Assembly: GCA_002150815.3 (NCBI GenBank)
Contig: NDFF03000011.1
Coordinates: 620,001 to 684,000, forward strand
Reading direction: 5' to 3'
From: Grammothele lineata
Taxonomy: Eukaryota > Basidiomycota > Agaricomycetes > Polyporales > Polyporaceae
DNA: 64,000 nt
Numbering within the stretch: the first letter of the stretch is position 1; every line of letters begins with the position of its first letter. Position numbers and translations under genes: made by a program. The notes below the pieces were generated by a model that saw only the letters and a program-made list of their open reading frames with translations, ran no database searches and was not told where the DNA came from. Shown one piece after another: positions 46,891 through 57,486 of this stretch.

Positions 46891-49860
46891 ATGACGCTCC
46901 GGGCCTCGCGCTCCCATGTCCCCCTAATGTCCTCCGCCAGCTACCTCCCCCTCGCCCAGGGGCCCTCCTCCGAATGGCCGTCCCACCGTCCGAGTCGCGC
47001 GGCCTACCTCCGTGCGTACTTCTCTAGCCGCCGCGCGGTCAACATCCTCGTCGCCGCCACTTCTCTCGTCACCCTCGCCGCCTTCGTCCGCTATTCCTTC
47101 TCCTACTACGATGTCGAGTCCGTCAAGCTCGACCTTTCCACAGACATCAGCCCCTCACCAGATGTCCTGCCTTTCGCGCCGTCTTATCCGGCCAAATACA
47201 TTGCAGTTCCTGTCCCCGACGCCCTCCCAGCAGAGGCCCAGCCCAAGCTTCGCCTGGTGCGCGAGCTCCCAACAACTTGTCTCGAGCAGTACTACTCTGC
47301 CGGTCGCCTCTGCCATGATGGCCAAGGTTCCCTTCCTATCGACGTCGTATGGGCGTGGGTTAACGGCTCAGACCCCTTGTTTATTGCCGACAAGGAGGCA
47401 ACCGCAAAGTCCTACGGAGATGACCCGTACAGACCTCGGAGTAGTAACAACCCTTTACGAATGTTCCGGTACGTCCTTTTGTCCCTTAGCCTCCGTCCGA
47501 ACGCGCCCAACATTTCCCCAAAGGGACCACGACGAGTTGAGACATTCTCTTCGCTCTGTCCTGCACAACTTCCGTCCCTACACGAATCACTTCCGCATAG
47601 TCACCACCGACCTCACCTACCCCGTCAACTCCGCCGAGCAATTCCCCGTCCCCGGTCCTGGCAACTGGCGATTAGGTCTCCAACCTCAGTGGCTAGAGAC
47701 GTCCGAGAACGGCACGACCGAGTGGCGCGACGGCCATGTGCAGCTCTCCCTCACCCACCACGCCTCCTTCTTCGAACCCTACACCCGCAGCATATTCAAT
47801 AGGTATGCCCGAAATTCTGTGTCAATGTCCAGCGCTCCGCTCACTCGCGCCACCAACTACATAGCCTAGCGGCCGAATCTCAGTTCGCCCACTTGCAGGG
47901 CGTGTCTGAATCTTTGTGAGTGCAAATCCGGCACGCTTTGCCGTCTCGGGTCGCTAACGGACTGGTTGCTGGGCCCCACAGCATCTACCTAGTGAGGACC
48001 GCCTTATTTAGGACGCGGGTGCGCGCGGGACTGATTACATATGGCAGAATGACGACTTTTACATGGTCGCCCCTCTCACGCCCGCAAGCTTCTACACCCA
48101 CCGTGCGTTCTTCTGCCCGAATCGCTCGCGTGACATCATCGCCGACCCTACCCTCCCTCCCCTCTTTTTATTTGCAGACTACGGCACGGTGCTGCGCATG
48201 CAGAGCGACCTCTGGGTGAGCCCCGACAAGGCGGCCCCCTCGACCGTCGGCGAATGGAAAAGCATGGGCATGTCCAACTGGCTTCTGAGTGCGTCCCCCG
48301 CCCGCTCCACCCACACGCGCCCCGCAGCGATTCTAACCTTCTCATCTCCCGCGCGTGATGTGCGCCCATCGCGCCACCTTTTCTTTGCTCTCCCCCAGGC
48401 AAGCGCTTCGGCCGACGCAAACGCCCCTACGTCCAGCACCTCGCCAAGTCCGTCTCGCACTCGCTCCTGCAAGAGATCGCGCTCGTGTGGCCGGCCGAGG
48501 TCGCCGCGACGGGCGCCCACTCCTTCCGCGAGACCGAGGCCGGCGAGGGCGACTTCTACCAGCTCTTCGTCTTCAACCACTTCCTCGTCGAGCGCGCGCG
48601 CGAGGCGCTCCTCTGGACGTGGGCCGTCGGGCGCGTCGGGGGGCTCGACGACGCGTGGGGCGCGCACGAGGAGGCGCGCGCGTGGATCGAGCTCGGGGGC
48701 GGGGACGATAGCCGCGAGATTGCGGTCGAGTCTGGGCTGAGGGAGACGCTCCGCAAGGAGCGTGTCAGGGAGAACTTGGAGGAGAGCGGGATCCGCGGGA
48801 ACATTGTCACCGACTACCACTTTTGTGCGCAGTGCTTTTCTTGCCCTCTTCTCCGCGCGCCACAGTTCTGACCGAGGAAATGCCTTGGGTAGCTTCGTTG
48901 GATGGGTACGCGTACAACCCGTATGGCCGGCGCGGCGCTCAGGGTTGGCCCGGGTTCCAAGAGGAGGCCGTTTTGGTTAACCCCAGCCCCAAGGAGGAGG
49001 CGAAGGCGACGGCGGAGCGCAAGAGGCGGGCCTGCACGATCAAGCGCGACGAGTGTCTCGCTATCAAAGGCTCCGACGGCGGCGCACCCTCCGCGAGCGA
49101 CGTCTTCAAGCACATCGCCTTCGACCGCACCGACTGCGGCGACTGCAGTACGTGTCCCCCTACCCCTTCCTCACCCATCCGCGTGTCCCCCAGCTCAACC
49201 ACACGCATATAGTCATCACCCAACTCGTCAAATCGAGCGGCGCCCTCGGCCTCTCCGCCTTCCTCCCCAGCCCCGCACGGCGGAGCCCCTCAACAGGCCA
49301 GCCCGCAGACCCCGACGCGATCCCGCACCTCCCGCTCGTCGCCGACTGGCACGACGGCAAGTTCGCGCTCAAGGACGTCATGCGGTCCGCGCCGGACGTG
49401 AGCGTCCGCGAGTGGTCGATGCGGCTCATGCAGCGCTACCGCTACGTCATCGGTACGTCCCCGCCCGCCCGCCTGTCCTCCAACCACACGACAGCGCGCG
49501 CTGACATTGCCCCCCGCGATCCTCGCTTTCCTCCCACACCCACTCACAGGCGGCACCCCCTCCGCGTTCGAGCCCCTGCGCGACCTCTCGCAGACGCGCA
49601 CAATGCTCGCGCGGCTGGACCGGAACAAGGACCTCGCGCTCCTCTGCGTCAACGACGAGATCAAGAAGGACCACGCGGGCGTGACCGCGCTCTTCCGCGA
49701 GTGGCAGGACAAGCGCTGGGGCGCGCCTGCCGCGTGGGAGGCGGACCTCAACGTTGCTCGAAATACTGGGAACCAGCGGCAGAGGCGGCGAGAAGAAGAA
49801 GAGGAGGGGAATGCAAAAGTCTTCCGGATACGAGGATCTGAGCCTTTGGTATCGTCATAG
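46891..49860 (+). CDS. Stealth-family sugar-phosphate transferase, copy B
   Basis: Paralog of the gene at 5716-8646, in the opposite orientation. The N-terminus MTLRASRSHVPLMSSASYLP is followed by a signal-anchor helix (AVNILVAATSLVTLAAFVRY). Conserved regions are CR1 (IDVVWAWVNGSDPLF), CR2 (HDELRHSLRSVLHNFRPY and FRIVTTDLTYP), CR3 (WRDGHVQLSLTHHASFFEPY, ESQFAHLQGVSESL, DDFYMVAPLTP) and the late REWSMRLMQRYRYVIG. Between them lie VFNHFLVERAREALLWTWAV and FKHIAFDRTDCGDC. It ends RGSEPLVSS at TAG 49858-49860. Exon boundaries match those of copy A in several places. CR1 reads W-A-W where copy A has W-T-W. I see no disabling mutation. Same predicted role: type II Golgi glycan phosphotransferase; substrate unknown. 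Confidence 0.85.
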
Positions 49861-51072
49861 CATATAGCGCCCTGAGCGGAAGCCGGACGCGTCGCGCATT
49901 CATATCTCTGCATGTTGTATTTTTATTGCTTCGTTCTGCTCTCTCCGCACATTTTTGACATTCCCCCCACACATCTATATCTACACTCGTTGTTCCGTGC
50001 TCTACTCCCTCTTCCCCCGCAGCACATCACCCGCTCACGTCGTTAACCCAGGATACCATAGATGTACCCTCATCATCACTTATCGCTATCTACCTCGCAC
50101 TTGTCACTTCGCATCCACTACGCACCCACCATCATCTCCTTGCTGCACAAATATAATATCCCAATCGCTGTTGTAACATGTACATATACACAAAGCCACC
50201 CCCATCGCGAGGTCCAAGTCTTCCCGACGTTCGAACCGCCGCTTAGGACTGCTGCGCCGGGCGACCGACTGCGGAGGCAAAATAGTCGTCACTGCAGGGG
50301 GTCGGCCAACTCGGGTTGACCTCGGGGTTGACAAGGATACGTTTTAGATGAGCTTTTTTTCTACCCACGCGTGTGTTTCTTGGCCAGAACGAGACAGCTG
50401 CAGAGGGAGTGCAAAAATGTCGGTAGGACCAGCCGCCGTCAAGCTTGGGGCACCCGGAAGCACACGATGGTCAAATGGGTCATTACGCATACAGCCACGT
50501 CCAACATTTTACGGTCTCCATCACCATGGCCGGCCTCTAGGGACTCACAGCATCTGTACGTAGATCCTAACTCACGAGTAGCTCAGCCTGCCTGGTTGCA
50601 ATGATCCGCAAAGACTACGCCCGCTCCAGCACCGCACACAGCTTAGCCACCGATCTGCTACCCACGACAATCAAGTGGCTTAATGATTCACCGAATGTAG
50701 TGCGCGTGTATGGACCACATCATTGCGCCCCCTGATATCGACTCATAACCTTGCACGACGTTCAACCACAATGCGCGGGCGCTGGTTCCTAGCCTTACAC
50801 ACTAGCATACGGCACCGGGCCAACTTCACGACGCGCGACCACAAAATGATGAACACTGCGCAAAGCATGAAATTCGTCCGTTCGATACAATCACCGCAGG
50901 CCATCTGGTAGACAGATGTTCAGGAGGCGATAATCGATGGCAGACCCCAGCCAGCCGTCTCCCCGCCGTCTTCCAGCGTCTAGCGTCTAGCGTATGCAAC
51001 AAACCGAAGAACCGAACCAAGCTACCCTATTGGTATCCCCTCGCCGGGCCCAGGGAGGCCTGGCAGGCGGCT
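49861..51072. other. Convergent intergenic region
   Basis: 1.2 kb between the 3' ends of Stealth B (+) and the O-methyltransferase gene (-). It is markedly AT-richer than the surrounding genes, especially 49,900-50,200. Only short frames are present; no gene is recognised. Confidence 0.5.
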
Positions 51073-54000
51073 TCACGAAAGGAACGCCCACTCGTACTCT
51101 GAGTCCCGCGGCGTGAGGTCCACGCTCGGCATCCGCCCGTCCTCCCTCCGGCCGTTTGAGTTCGAATTCGAATCCGCACCCCAGACCCCAGGCGGCGGCA
51201 GCGGCTCCCTCGCCTTCGGAGACGTCGCTGGGGAAGACCGGCGCTCTTTCCCGAGCTCCCAAGGCTCCTCTGCAACCTTCTTCCTGGCGACGGCCCCTCT
51301 GCTACCGGCAGTAGCACCGCTTTTACGCGGGCCCGCCGGCGGGCTCTCCTCTACCGTGCCAACACTGGTCTGGGTGGTGCGCCCACCAACCCCTGCGGTG
51401 CTGCTGCCGCCCCCAAGCGCAGCTGCACGGAGGTTCGCCATGGACGCGCGCCCGAGTTCGAATACCTGGCTCGCCTTTTTCTTGAGAGACGTCCTGCTCG
51501 ACGCGGGACGCACTTTGATCGACGGACCAGGTTCAAGCGCAGGGAGGAGTAACGGGGGTCTCTCGTCGGACGCTGTGGCGGGCGGAATGTCGGATGAAGC
51601 AGATCTCTCCCGAGTTTCTGCATCTTCGATCTCGGGTGACGTCGGGAGTTGCACGACAGATCGATTAAGCGCGGGAGAGAGAATGCGGACGGTCGATCCG
51701 GATCGCGTGTGCTGGATTTTACTGAAGCCGAAGCCGTCTTCCTGGGGCGAATTAGGTATCGTAGGGTGTGGGGATGTGAGCAAGGAGAGTTTCAGTCGCC
51801 TCTTGGGTGGTTTGTTGATCTCGACGTGGTTCTCCGGCGTCACAACCTTCGCTTGAGGCGCAGGCCGGACTTCCGAAACCGTCCTTTTACGTCCCCAAGG
51901 CACGAAAGCGCGCCTGTCTTTTCTAGTAGGTTTGCGGATGGCGTCGTCCGTGGGTAGTGCTAGCTGCGATCCAAAGGTATCTCCCATCCGTACGCTCTCG
52001 GGAGTGCTTAGAACCGAGGCAGACCTGCCCCGCGCGCCGGCCGTAGCTGTGCCTAGGTACATACTGTGAGTCCGGGTGTACCGTCATAGAAGAATCTGTA
52101 TACCTGTCGATTTAGCTTCAACGGCGACCTTCGGCGGTTCGATCAAGGCGAGCGACTCTTCCGGGATCTCGACGGGCACGGCAGTAATGTGCCCGAAGAG
52201 AGATCCTTCTTCGAGTACGGAATCCACAACCTTCCATCCGCCAGTCAAAGCTAGAGCCACCATTTCCCTCAGTGTACGCTCTTGGGAGTTGAACATCGTA
52301 CGCATCTGTGCAAACGTCCAACATCAGTTGGGGTAAGGGAGAAATACCAAGGTTGAACCCACTGATAGGTCCATCCAGTACGCGATCCCACTCGCCTTCC
52401 CGAGATTGGGCAACAGTGGCGAACCCACCGGAGCAAGCGAGGGGACCAAACCGGGAAGGGGCTCCTCCTTGGATCCAAGATCTTCTTGATCGTCGATACA
52501 CGCGTGTGGGAGGATGTGATCGGCAATGAGAAGTTTCGTATCGGGGGCAGCCGCACGTCGAAGGTTCAAGAGAATCCTGGAAGCGAACATTTAGCATAGG
52601 GTTATAGAGACCGACACCGAGACATACTTCGTGACGAAGGCATCTGGCCAATCGTGTGCTACAACTCGCAAAATGAATACTGAAGGCGGCGTTGGTAGTG
52701 TTGATCCCGGAAGGACGAGGGGTGGCTGAGGTAGGAAGAAGTCGTGGCCTAGAAACATTGCTCGACCAGAATCTAACATGTCAGAGCAACGCGCCCGCCA
52801 GGCCTGAGTCTCGCATTAGTTCCAAGTAGCTTCGAATGTATCACATATTCGTACCGCCGTGCCTTGTTCTACGACTTGGGGTCTATCCTGAATGACGAAC
52901 TTGAGGTGATCAAATGTGTGCGCCAACAACATCGGAGTCGAACCGATACCGCCACCGACGTCGACAACCAATGCTCCATCTGGAAGATCTCTCCAGGGGA
53001 ATGCTGTGCAGAGTTTAGTGAGCATATATCTAGTGCTGCAGCGTTTTGGGCTTACCGGAGACGATAGCCCCAGGCACTTCCCAAGCTACTGTACCCGTCA
53101 TGGCCGGTCCAAACCTCTTTAGGCGAAGCTCATTCCCAGGTTGCTCCAGCCACTCGAAATAGGGCATGTCGGTGTTGAAAGCGACATTGAAAGGTGCATA
53201 CATGACAGGCTCATTATGCTTTTGCTTACGAGGCGGAGTGGGCAGGTAGCGTTCAGTAAGGTAGGCTGCTGACTTGAAGAGCTCGTCTGTGCTATGAGTT
53301 CGAAAGATTAACCACCGTAAACAATACGCAAAGGGGAATCTACCAGAGGTTAACGAATGCGGAGATGCCGTTCGTCGAGTGGTACTTGTCTCCCGGCCTG
53401 CAATAACTCAGCGTACAGTACTGAGGCCGAACCTGCAAGATGGCTCACGCAACGCTCAACTCTTCTAGAGTCTTTCCTGAGTCTAAAATGGCAGAGAGGC
53501 GATTGTTGGTGAACACGTTGGGCCTAACTTCGCGAGTGATGTGATGGGTAGCGAGGAGGCGAAGCATGTGACCGAGGTTGCCTTCTTCAACGCCAAGGAG
53601 TGAACTGAGATCGCGGACATGGCGACCTGCAGGACCCGCCTCGCGAAGAATCTCGACGAGGTGGGAGGCCTCGAGGAAGCGGAGACAGGCGGGGAGATGG
53701 TACTGTGATCAAGAAATTGAGGTTAATGGATAGACGAACCGAAAGGAGCCACTAACCCCCATTGCTGCATCGCTGAGAGTGATAAACGGACGGTTGACGG
53801 TAGCACTCATCTGGCCACACGCAGCGACGATGCGGTTGGTGGCTGCGATGACGTCAGGGTGCGAGGCCAAGGACTCGGCCGCGTCCACTTCGGGCTCGTG
53901 TACCTCGGTGGGATAGTATGGCACGTCGAGAGCGGGGAAGTCGAGGGTGCCGCCTATGGAGTCGAGAGAACTGGTCTTGCGTCTTCGACGAGGAGTCTTG

Positions 54001-54224
54001 GGTGACTGAGAGGCCGGGAAGGGTACGGGTTCCTCATCCGGGATGTCGTTGACGTCCGGTCGAGATGCACGACGGCGGAAAGGGGTGCACGGGGACGTGA
54101 GGTCGGTGTAGGGAGTGCTGGGAGTGGGTGAGGTTTCCAAGGCGGAGTCGCGGTATATGCGCTCAATGTCGTCGAGAGCGTCGCCGATAATCGCGTGAAG
54201 GGAGCGGAGAGTCGCGAACGCCAT
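51073..54224 (-). CDS. COMT-type O-methyltransferase with a long disordered C-terminal tail
   Basis: SAM-dependent O-methyltransferase of the family that includes plant caffeate and fungal small-molecule methyltransferases. The N-terminal winged-helix/dimerisation part starts MAFATLRSLHAIIGDALDDI, contains a disordered Ser/Pro/Arg insert, and continues to NRPFITLSDAAMG and LPACLRFLEASHLVEILREA. The SAM-binding motif is VVDVGGGIGSTPMLLA. The catalytic-base region is ILRVVAHDWPDAF, and KLLIADHILPH and SQERTLREMVALALTGGWKV follow. The domain's usual end is GHITAVPVEI. A stop in the unspliced frame lies at 52084, but a 51-nt intron (52103-52053, gtatac...cctag) joins KSTG in frame to TATAGARGRSASV and adds about 325 disordered residues ending YEWAFLS. 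Exons are otherwise joined by short introns. Substrate unknown; no biosynthetic cluster surrounds it. Confidence 0.8.
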
Positions 54225-54492
54225 GGACGGCGAGGCTGCGGAAGGGGAGGAGAAAAGGAGAGGGAGGCCGTGGTTTCTGGGAGGGGAACATCACGAGACA
54301 AAAGGACATAGGGCCGTTTATGTCGTCAGCAACATCAACAATCCCAGAGAGCGAAAGAGACGGGATGTCACCGCACGTCAGTCGGAGTTGCCGCGCAGCC
54401 GCGGCGAAGAGCACTCGGACGTCGACGATCCTCCCCGTCCCCTGCCTCTTTTGGGCATCCAATGCACCCTCTCACGATCTTCTCCCTATTCG

Positions 54493-54839
54493 TCACGCGC
54501 CACGCGCTCCAGGCCGTCTGTGCGACGCCTTTGCTCGCGTCCGCCAGCGCAATTGATTCATGAGTCGTTCAGCGTTCTCTGGAGCTCGTCTGTGTTGATG
54601 GTCAACTCTCCACACGGCAATATTCTGACGAAAAGCGTCCGACGAAAGATTGCTAGAGCCGTGTACGCCCTCGTATTCTGGACGAACCAGCTTGCAATGA
54701 GACGTTTATGCCAACTATGAGTGTGACGAGGAGTCATGGAAGCATCCATCTAGAAGAAAGCTGTCAGGTGAAATGAAGATTGGCTAGCTGACTCTATCAA
54801 CACACTCACCGTGTCATGCCCGCAACGTTCCTCGCGCAT
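54493..54839 (-). CDS. Candidate small two-exon gene, about 75 residues
   Basis: Exon 1 begins at 54839 (MREERCGHDT) and ends at a gtgagt donor. An acceptor ending gcaag restores an open frame starting LVRPEYEGVHGSSNLSSDAF and continuing IAVWRVDHQHRRAPENAERL to a basic end (RRPGARGA, TGA). The product would be basic and helical. A different acceptor (ttctag) keeps another frame (MDASMTPRHTHSW...) that is also open, so the model is uncertain. It fits between the F-box and O-methyltransferase genes on the same strand. No family recognised. Confidence 0.28.
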
Positions 54840-55007
54840 TGCGGTTAGCGATGCACGCTTCCGAGTTCAGTAAACAGCCTCTACAATCTATCCAGAATTC
54901 AATCCTACACCCCAGCCGTGAAATCTACAAAGCACAACGATCCCGCGTTGACCGCTGCGACTCACGTCAACCAAACGCCTCTTCACAAAACACGCCATAA
55001 TTCCGGA

Positions 55008-57037
55008 TCACTCACCTCCCCTACCGAACTCCCCTGGGGAATCACCCTTCCCCTTTTCCGCGCGCGCGATCGCGATCGCCTCCTGGAGGAGTCCAACGTC
55101 CCAGACGAGCCATAGTGTCGTGTGCGTCATCTGCATCCCAACAAACGGTTGTCCCTGGGCCCGCGCCCACCCAACCTGCTCGTGGCTTGAAAAGCGCCGG
55201 AGTCGCATCGCCGCTCCGTCTCGCGCGATACTCGGCGATAGATCTGATCCAATGCCGTCCCCCGTTCGTTGGGACCTGTCTAGAGAAACGACAAAGACGT
55301 CTTCGGATGCCTGCGTGTACGAGTGAGCGGGCAATGGTTCACGAGAAAAGCGAGGCAGAACGCACAGTCCGCACGGCGAGTCGATGTTGGTGTATCTCCC
55401 AGCACAGATCCCGGACGGGTTCGTCGACGAGCAGGTGCTCCCCGACATCCGCAAATAGCATACCATTCTCGACCCGCTCAAAGTCCCACGCAAAGTAGAG
55501 CAGCCCATACGCGGTCGCCGCAACGAGATGCTTCCCGTCCGGACTAAAGCGTGCTGTAGGAATCCCCGTCAGTTGTCTACACTCCCAGAACATGGAGATC
55601 GGCTAGGACCACGCACCGCATACGAACCCAGGCTGCGACCTTGGCCCGCTTACAGGTACCAACGCCTGCGAGTTCGCCCTCTGCACCTCGACCGTCGGCG
55701 GGTCGACTGTAAACTTCTCGAACGCATCCGCGCCCTTGTCCGTCGCAAACACCGGCCTGCCATCCTGTCTGCCATCTCGCCTGTGCCACAGCGCGCCCTC
55801 CATGTGACCCCTCGCCCCGTCCAAGACACGCTGCAACCTGTACGCGGTCGACTTGCGTGCCTCAGGGACGTCCGTATCGCCCAGCACCAGCATCTTCACT
55901 GCCTGCGCGCCGTCCGCCTTCTCCTCTTCCTCCGGTGACACACCCCCTTCCACGCAACGCCTCGGAAGCCTATACACAAGCACGACCGCGAACATGCTCA
56001 CGCACAAATGCCCCTGCGACATATCTATATCCATCAGCACCCGCTCGCGCTCCGGGAACGCCCACCTGGGCGGCATCCCGAGCGGCGCCCTCCCCGGCGC
56101 CCCGCCGATCTGCACGCGCCACACCCGCTCGCCCGTCCCGACGTCGAGCACGACCACCCCGTGCGGGTCGTTGTGGCAGAGGTACGCCAGCAACGGGGCG
56201 CGCAGCCGGAAGAGGCGCACGGCCCCGAGCCCCGGGTCGACGAACGCGTGCGGGACGAAGTGCCCGCGGTCCGCCGCCGCTGAGCGTCCCTCCCAGACGG
56301 AGTCCCGGTCCACTGGCACTGGCGCGAGCGACGACGCCTGCTTCTGGAAGTCGCGCACGGCGCAGGGAGAGGGAAACCGGAGGGGCGTCGACACCGCGCG
56401 GCCGCGGCTGTAGAGGGGAGGGGCGCCGGGGCGGGCGTCCGCCGCGCGGCGCCATATCTCGAGCCCGGAGTGCCTGGCGAGGAAGAGGAGGAAGCCACGG
56501 GAGTATTGGAACTTTCTCGTCGCGACGTATTCCTGTCGTGTTGTGTCGTCGAGCGATAGGAACGCGTGCAGGGGTACGAAAGTGTAACGCACATACCGGA
56601 CTGAGTGCCCATAGAAGCCGATTGTCCTCCAGGGCGCGTACGGTGAGGCCGCGTTTCCTGCTCAGCTGGATAGCCGTATCCTGCGATTCATCGACATGGA
56701 ATCCAATCAGGCTATCGTCCTCCGGCTGGTACCCGCCCTGGTGCACGTATCCGTCCCCATCCCAATTGCGCTCGAGCACGTATTGTCTCCGGCAGAGCTC
56801 TTTCCAGCTGCTCACCCCGTCCAGCCACGATCCCTCCACATCGTCGATGGCGTCTTGTATGGATGTCCGGGGCCTCGCGAGGCGGTGATAGATAGCGGCC
56901 TGGTGGAAGATGGAATCCTCGTTCGCGGCGAAAAACGCGTGGACGTCCCGGGAGACAAGGCGGAGACGCAGAAGGTCGGAGACGGACAGATACGACAATA
57001 CATGCAAGCAGACGTCCGAAGGCAAATTTAGCAGCAT
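55008..57037 (-). CDS. F-box protein with a predicted beta-propeller-like C-terminal region
   Basis: Starts MLLNLPSDVCLHVLSYLSVS and continues DLLRLRLVSRDVHAFF, a clear N-terminal F-box that would bind SKP1 in an SCF ubiquitin ligase. The remaining ~550 residues contain strand-rich segments typical of WD-like repeats (GVVVLDVGTGERVWRVQIGG, ARFSPDGKHLVAATAYGLLY), although canonical WD dipeptides are rare. Exons: an N-terminal exon ending near RLLWALSP, a long middle exon starting RYTFVPLHAFLSL, one with the FSPDGKHLV segment, and a last exon with VFVVSLDRSQRTGDGIGSD, ending GEFGRGGE. An upstream in-frame Met (57220) is less likely because the F-box normally lies at the very start. Substrate unknown. 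Confidence 0.78.
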
Positions 57038-57486
57038 GTTCGAGAGCAGATTCAGGATGGCTTCGAGGGAGTAGTATTGAGGCGGAGTCGACGCGGGCCT
57101 CACGCGGCGATCGCTGCAAGTTCGCTGTGTCTGAGACTCTGAGTCGATAGTCTGCGGACAACGATCGAGGCTTCGGTCCGCACTGTCCGCGCGCACCACG
57201 TGCCGGCGCCTCGACCTCATGACGTCATCAGTCCACAGAAACCAGGAGAACTACGATACGGTCGAGACGTGACTGACGCAAAGTTATGGAAGGAACGCGA
57301 ATTCATATTCTGAGAAGCGGTTCGTATTGTACAAACAGACTGATGCGATATGGGAATGACTAGAGAGCTGGATAAGCTGATGAGAGGAAGGCCCCGAATC
57401 CGTGAACCAAGGGAGATGTCCTACGAGGAGCTGAACGATCACGAGTCAACATGCACGACGACGACTACTCTGCCTCCGCCTCAGAC
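57038..57486. other. Intergenic, BEM46 to F-box gene
   Basis: 449 bp between two minus-strand genes; it should hold the F-box promoter and the BEM46 3' end. No gene is seen. Confidence 0.45.

Noticed and set aside
51073..52062. Independent hypothetical gene starting at 52062
   Set aside because: Only 22 bp would separate it from the methyltransferase stop, and a 51-nt phase-matched intron joins the two frames better.
52084..52086. Stop codon at 52084 as the end of the O-methyltransferase
   Set aside because: It lies inside the predicted 51-nt intron; kept only as an alternative end.
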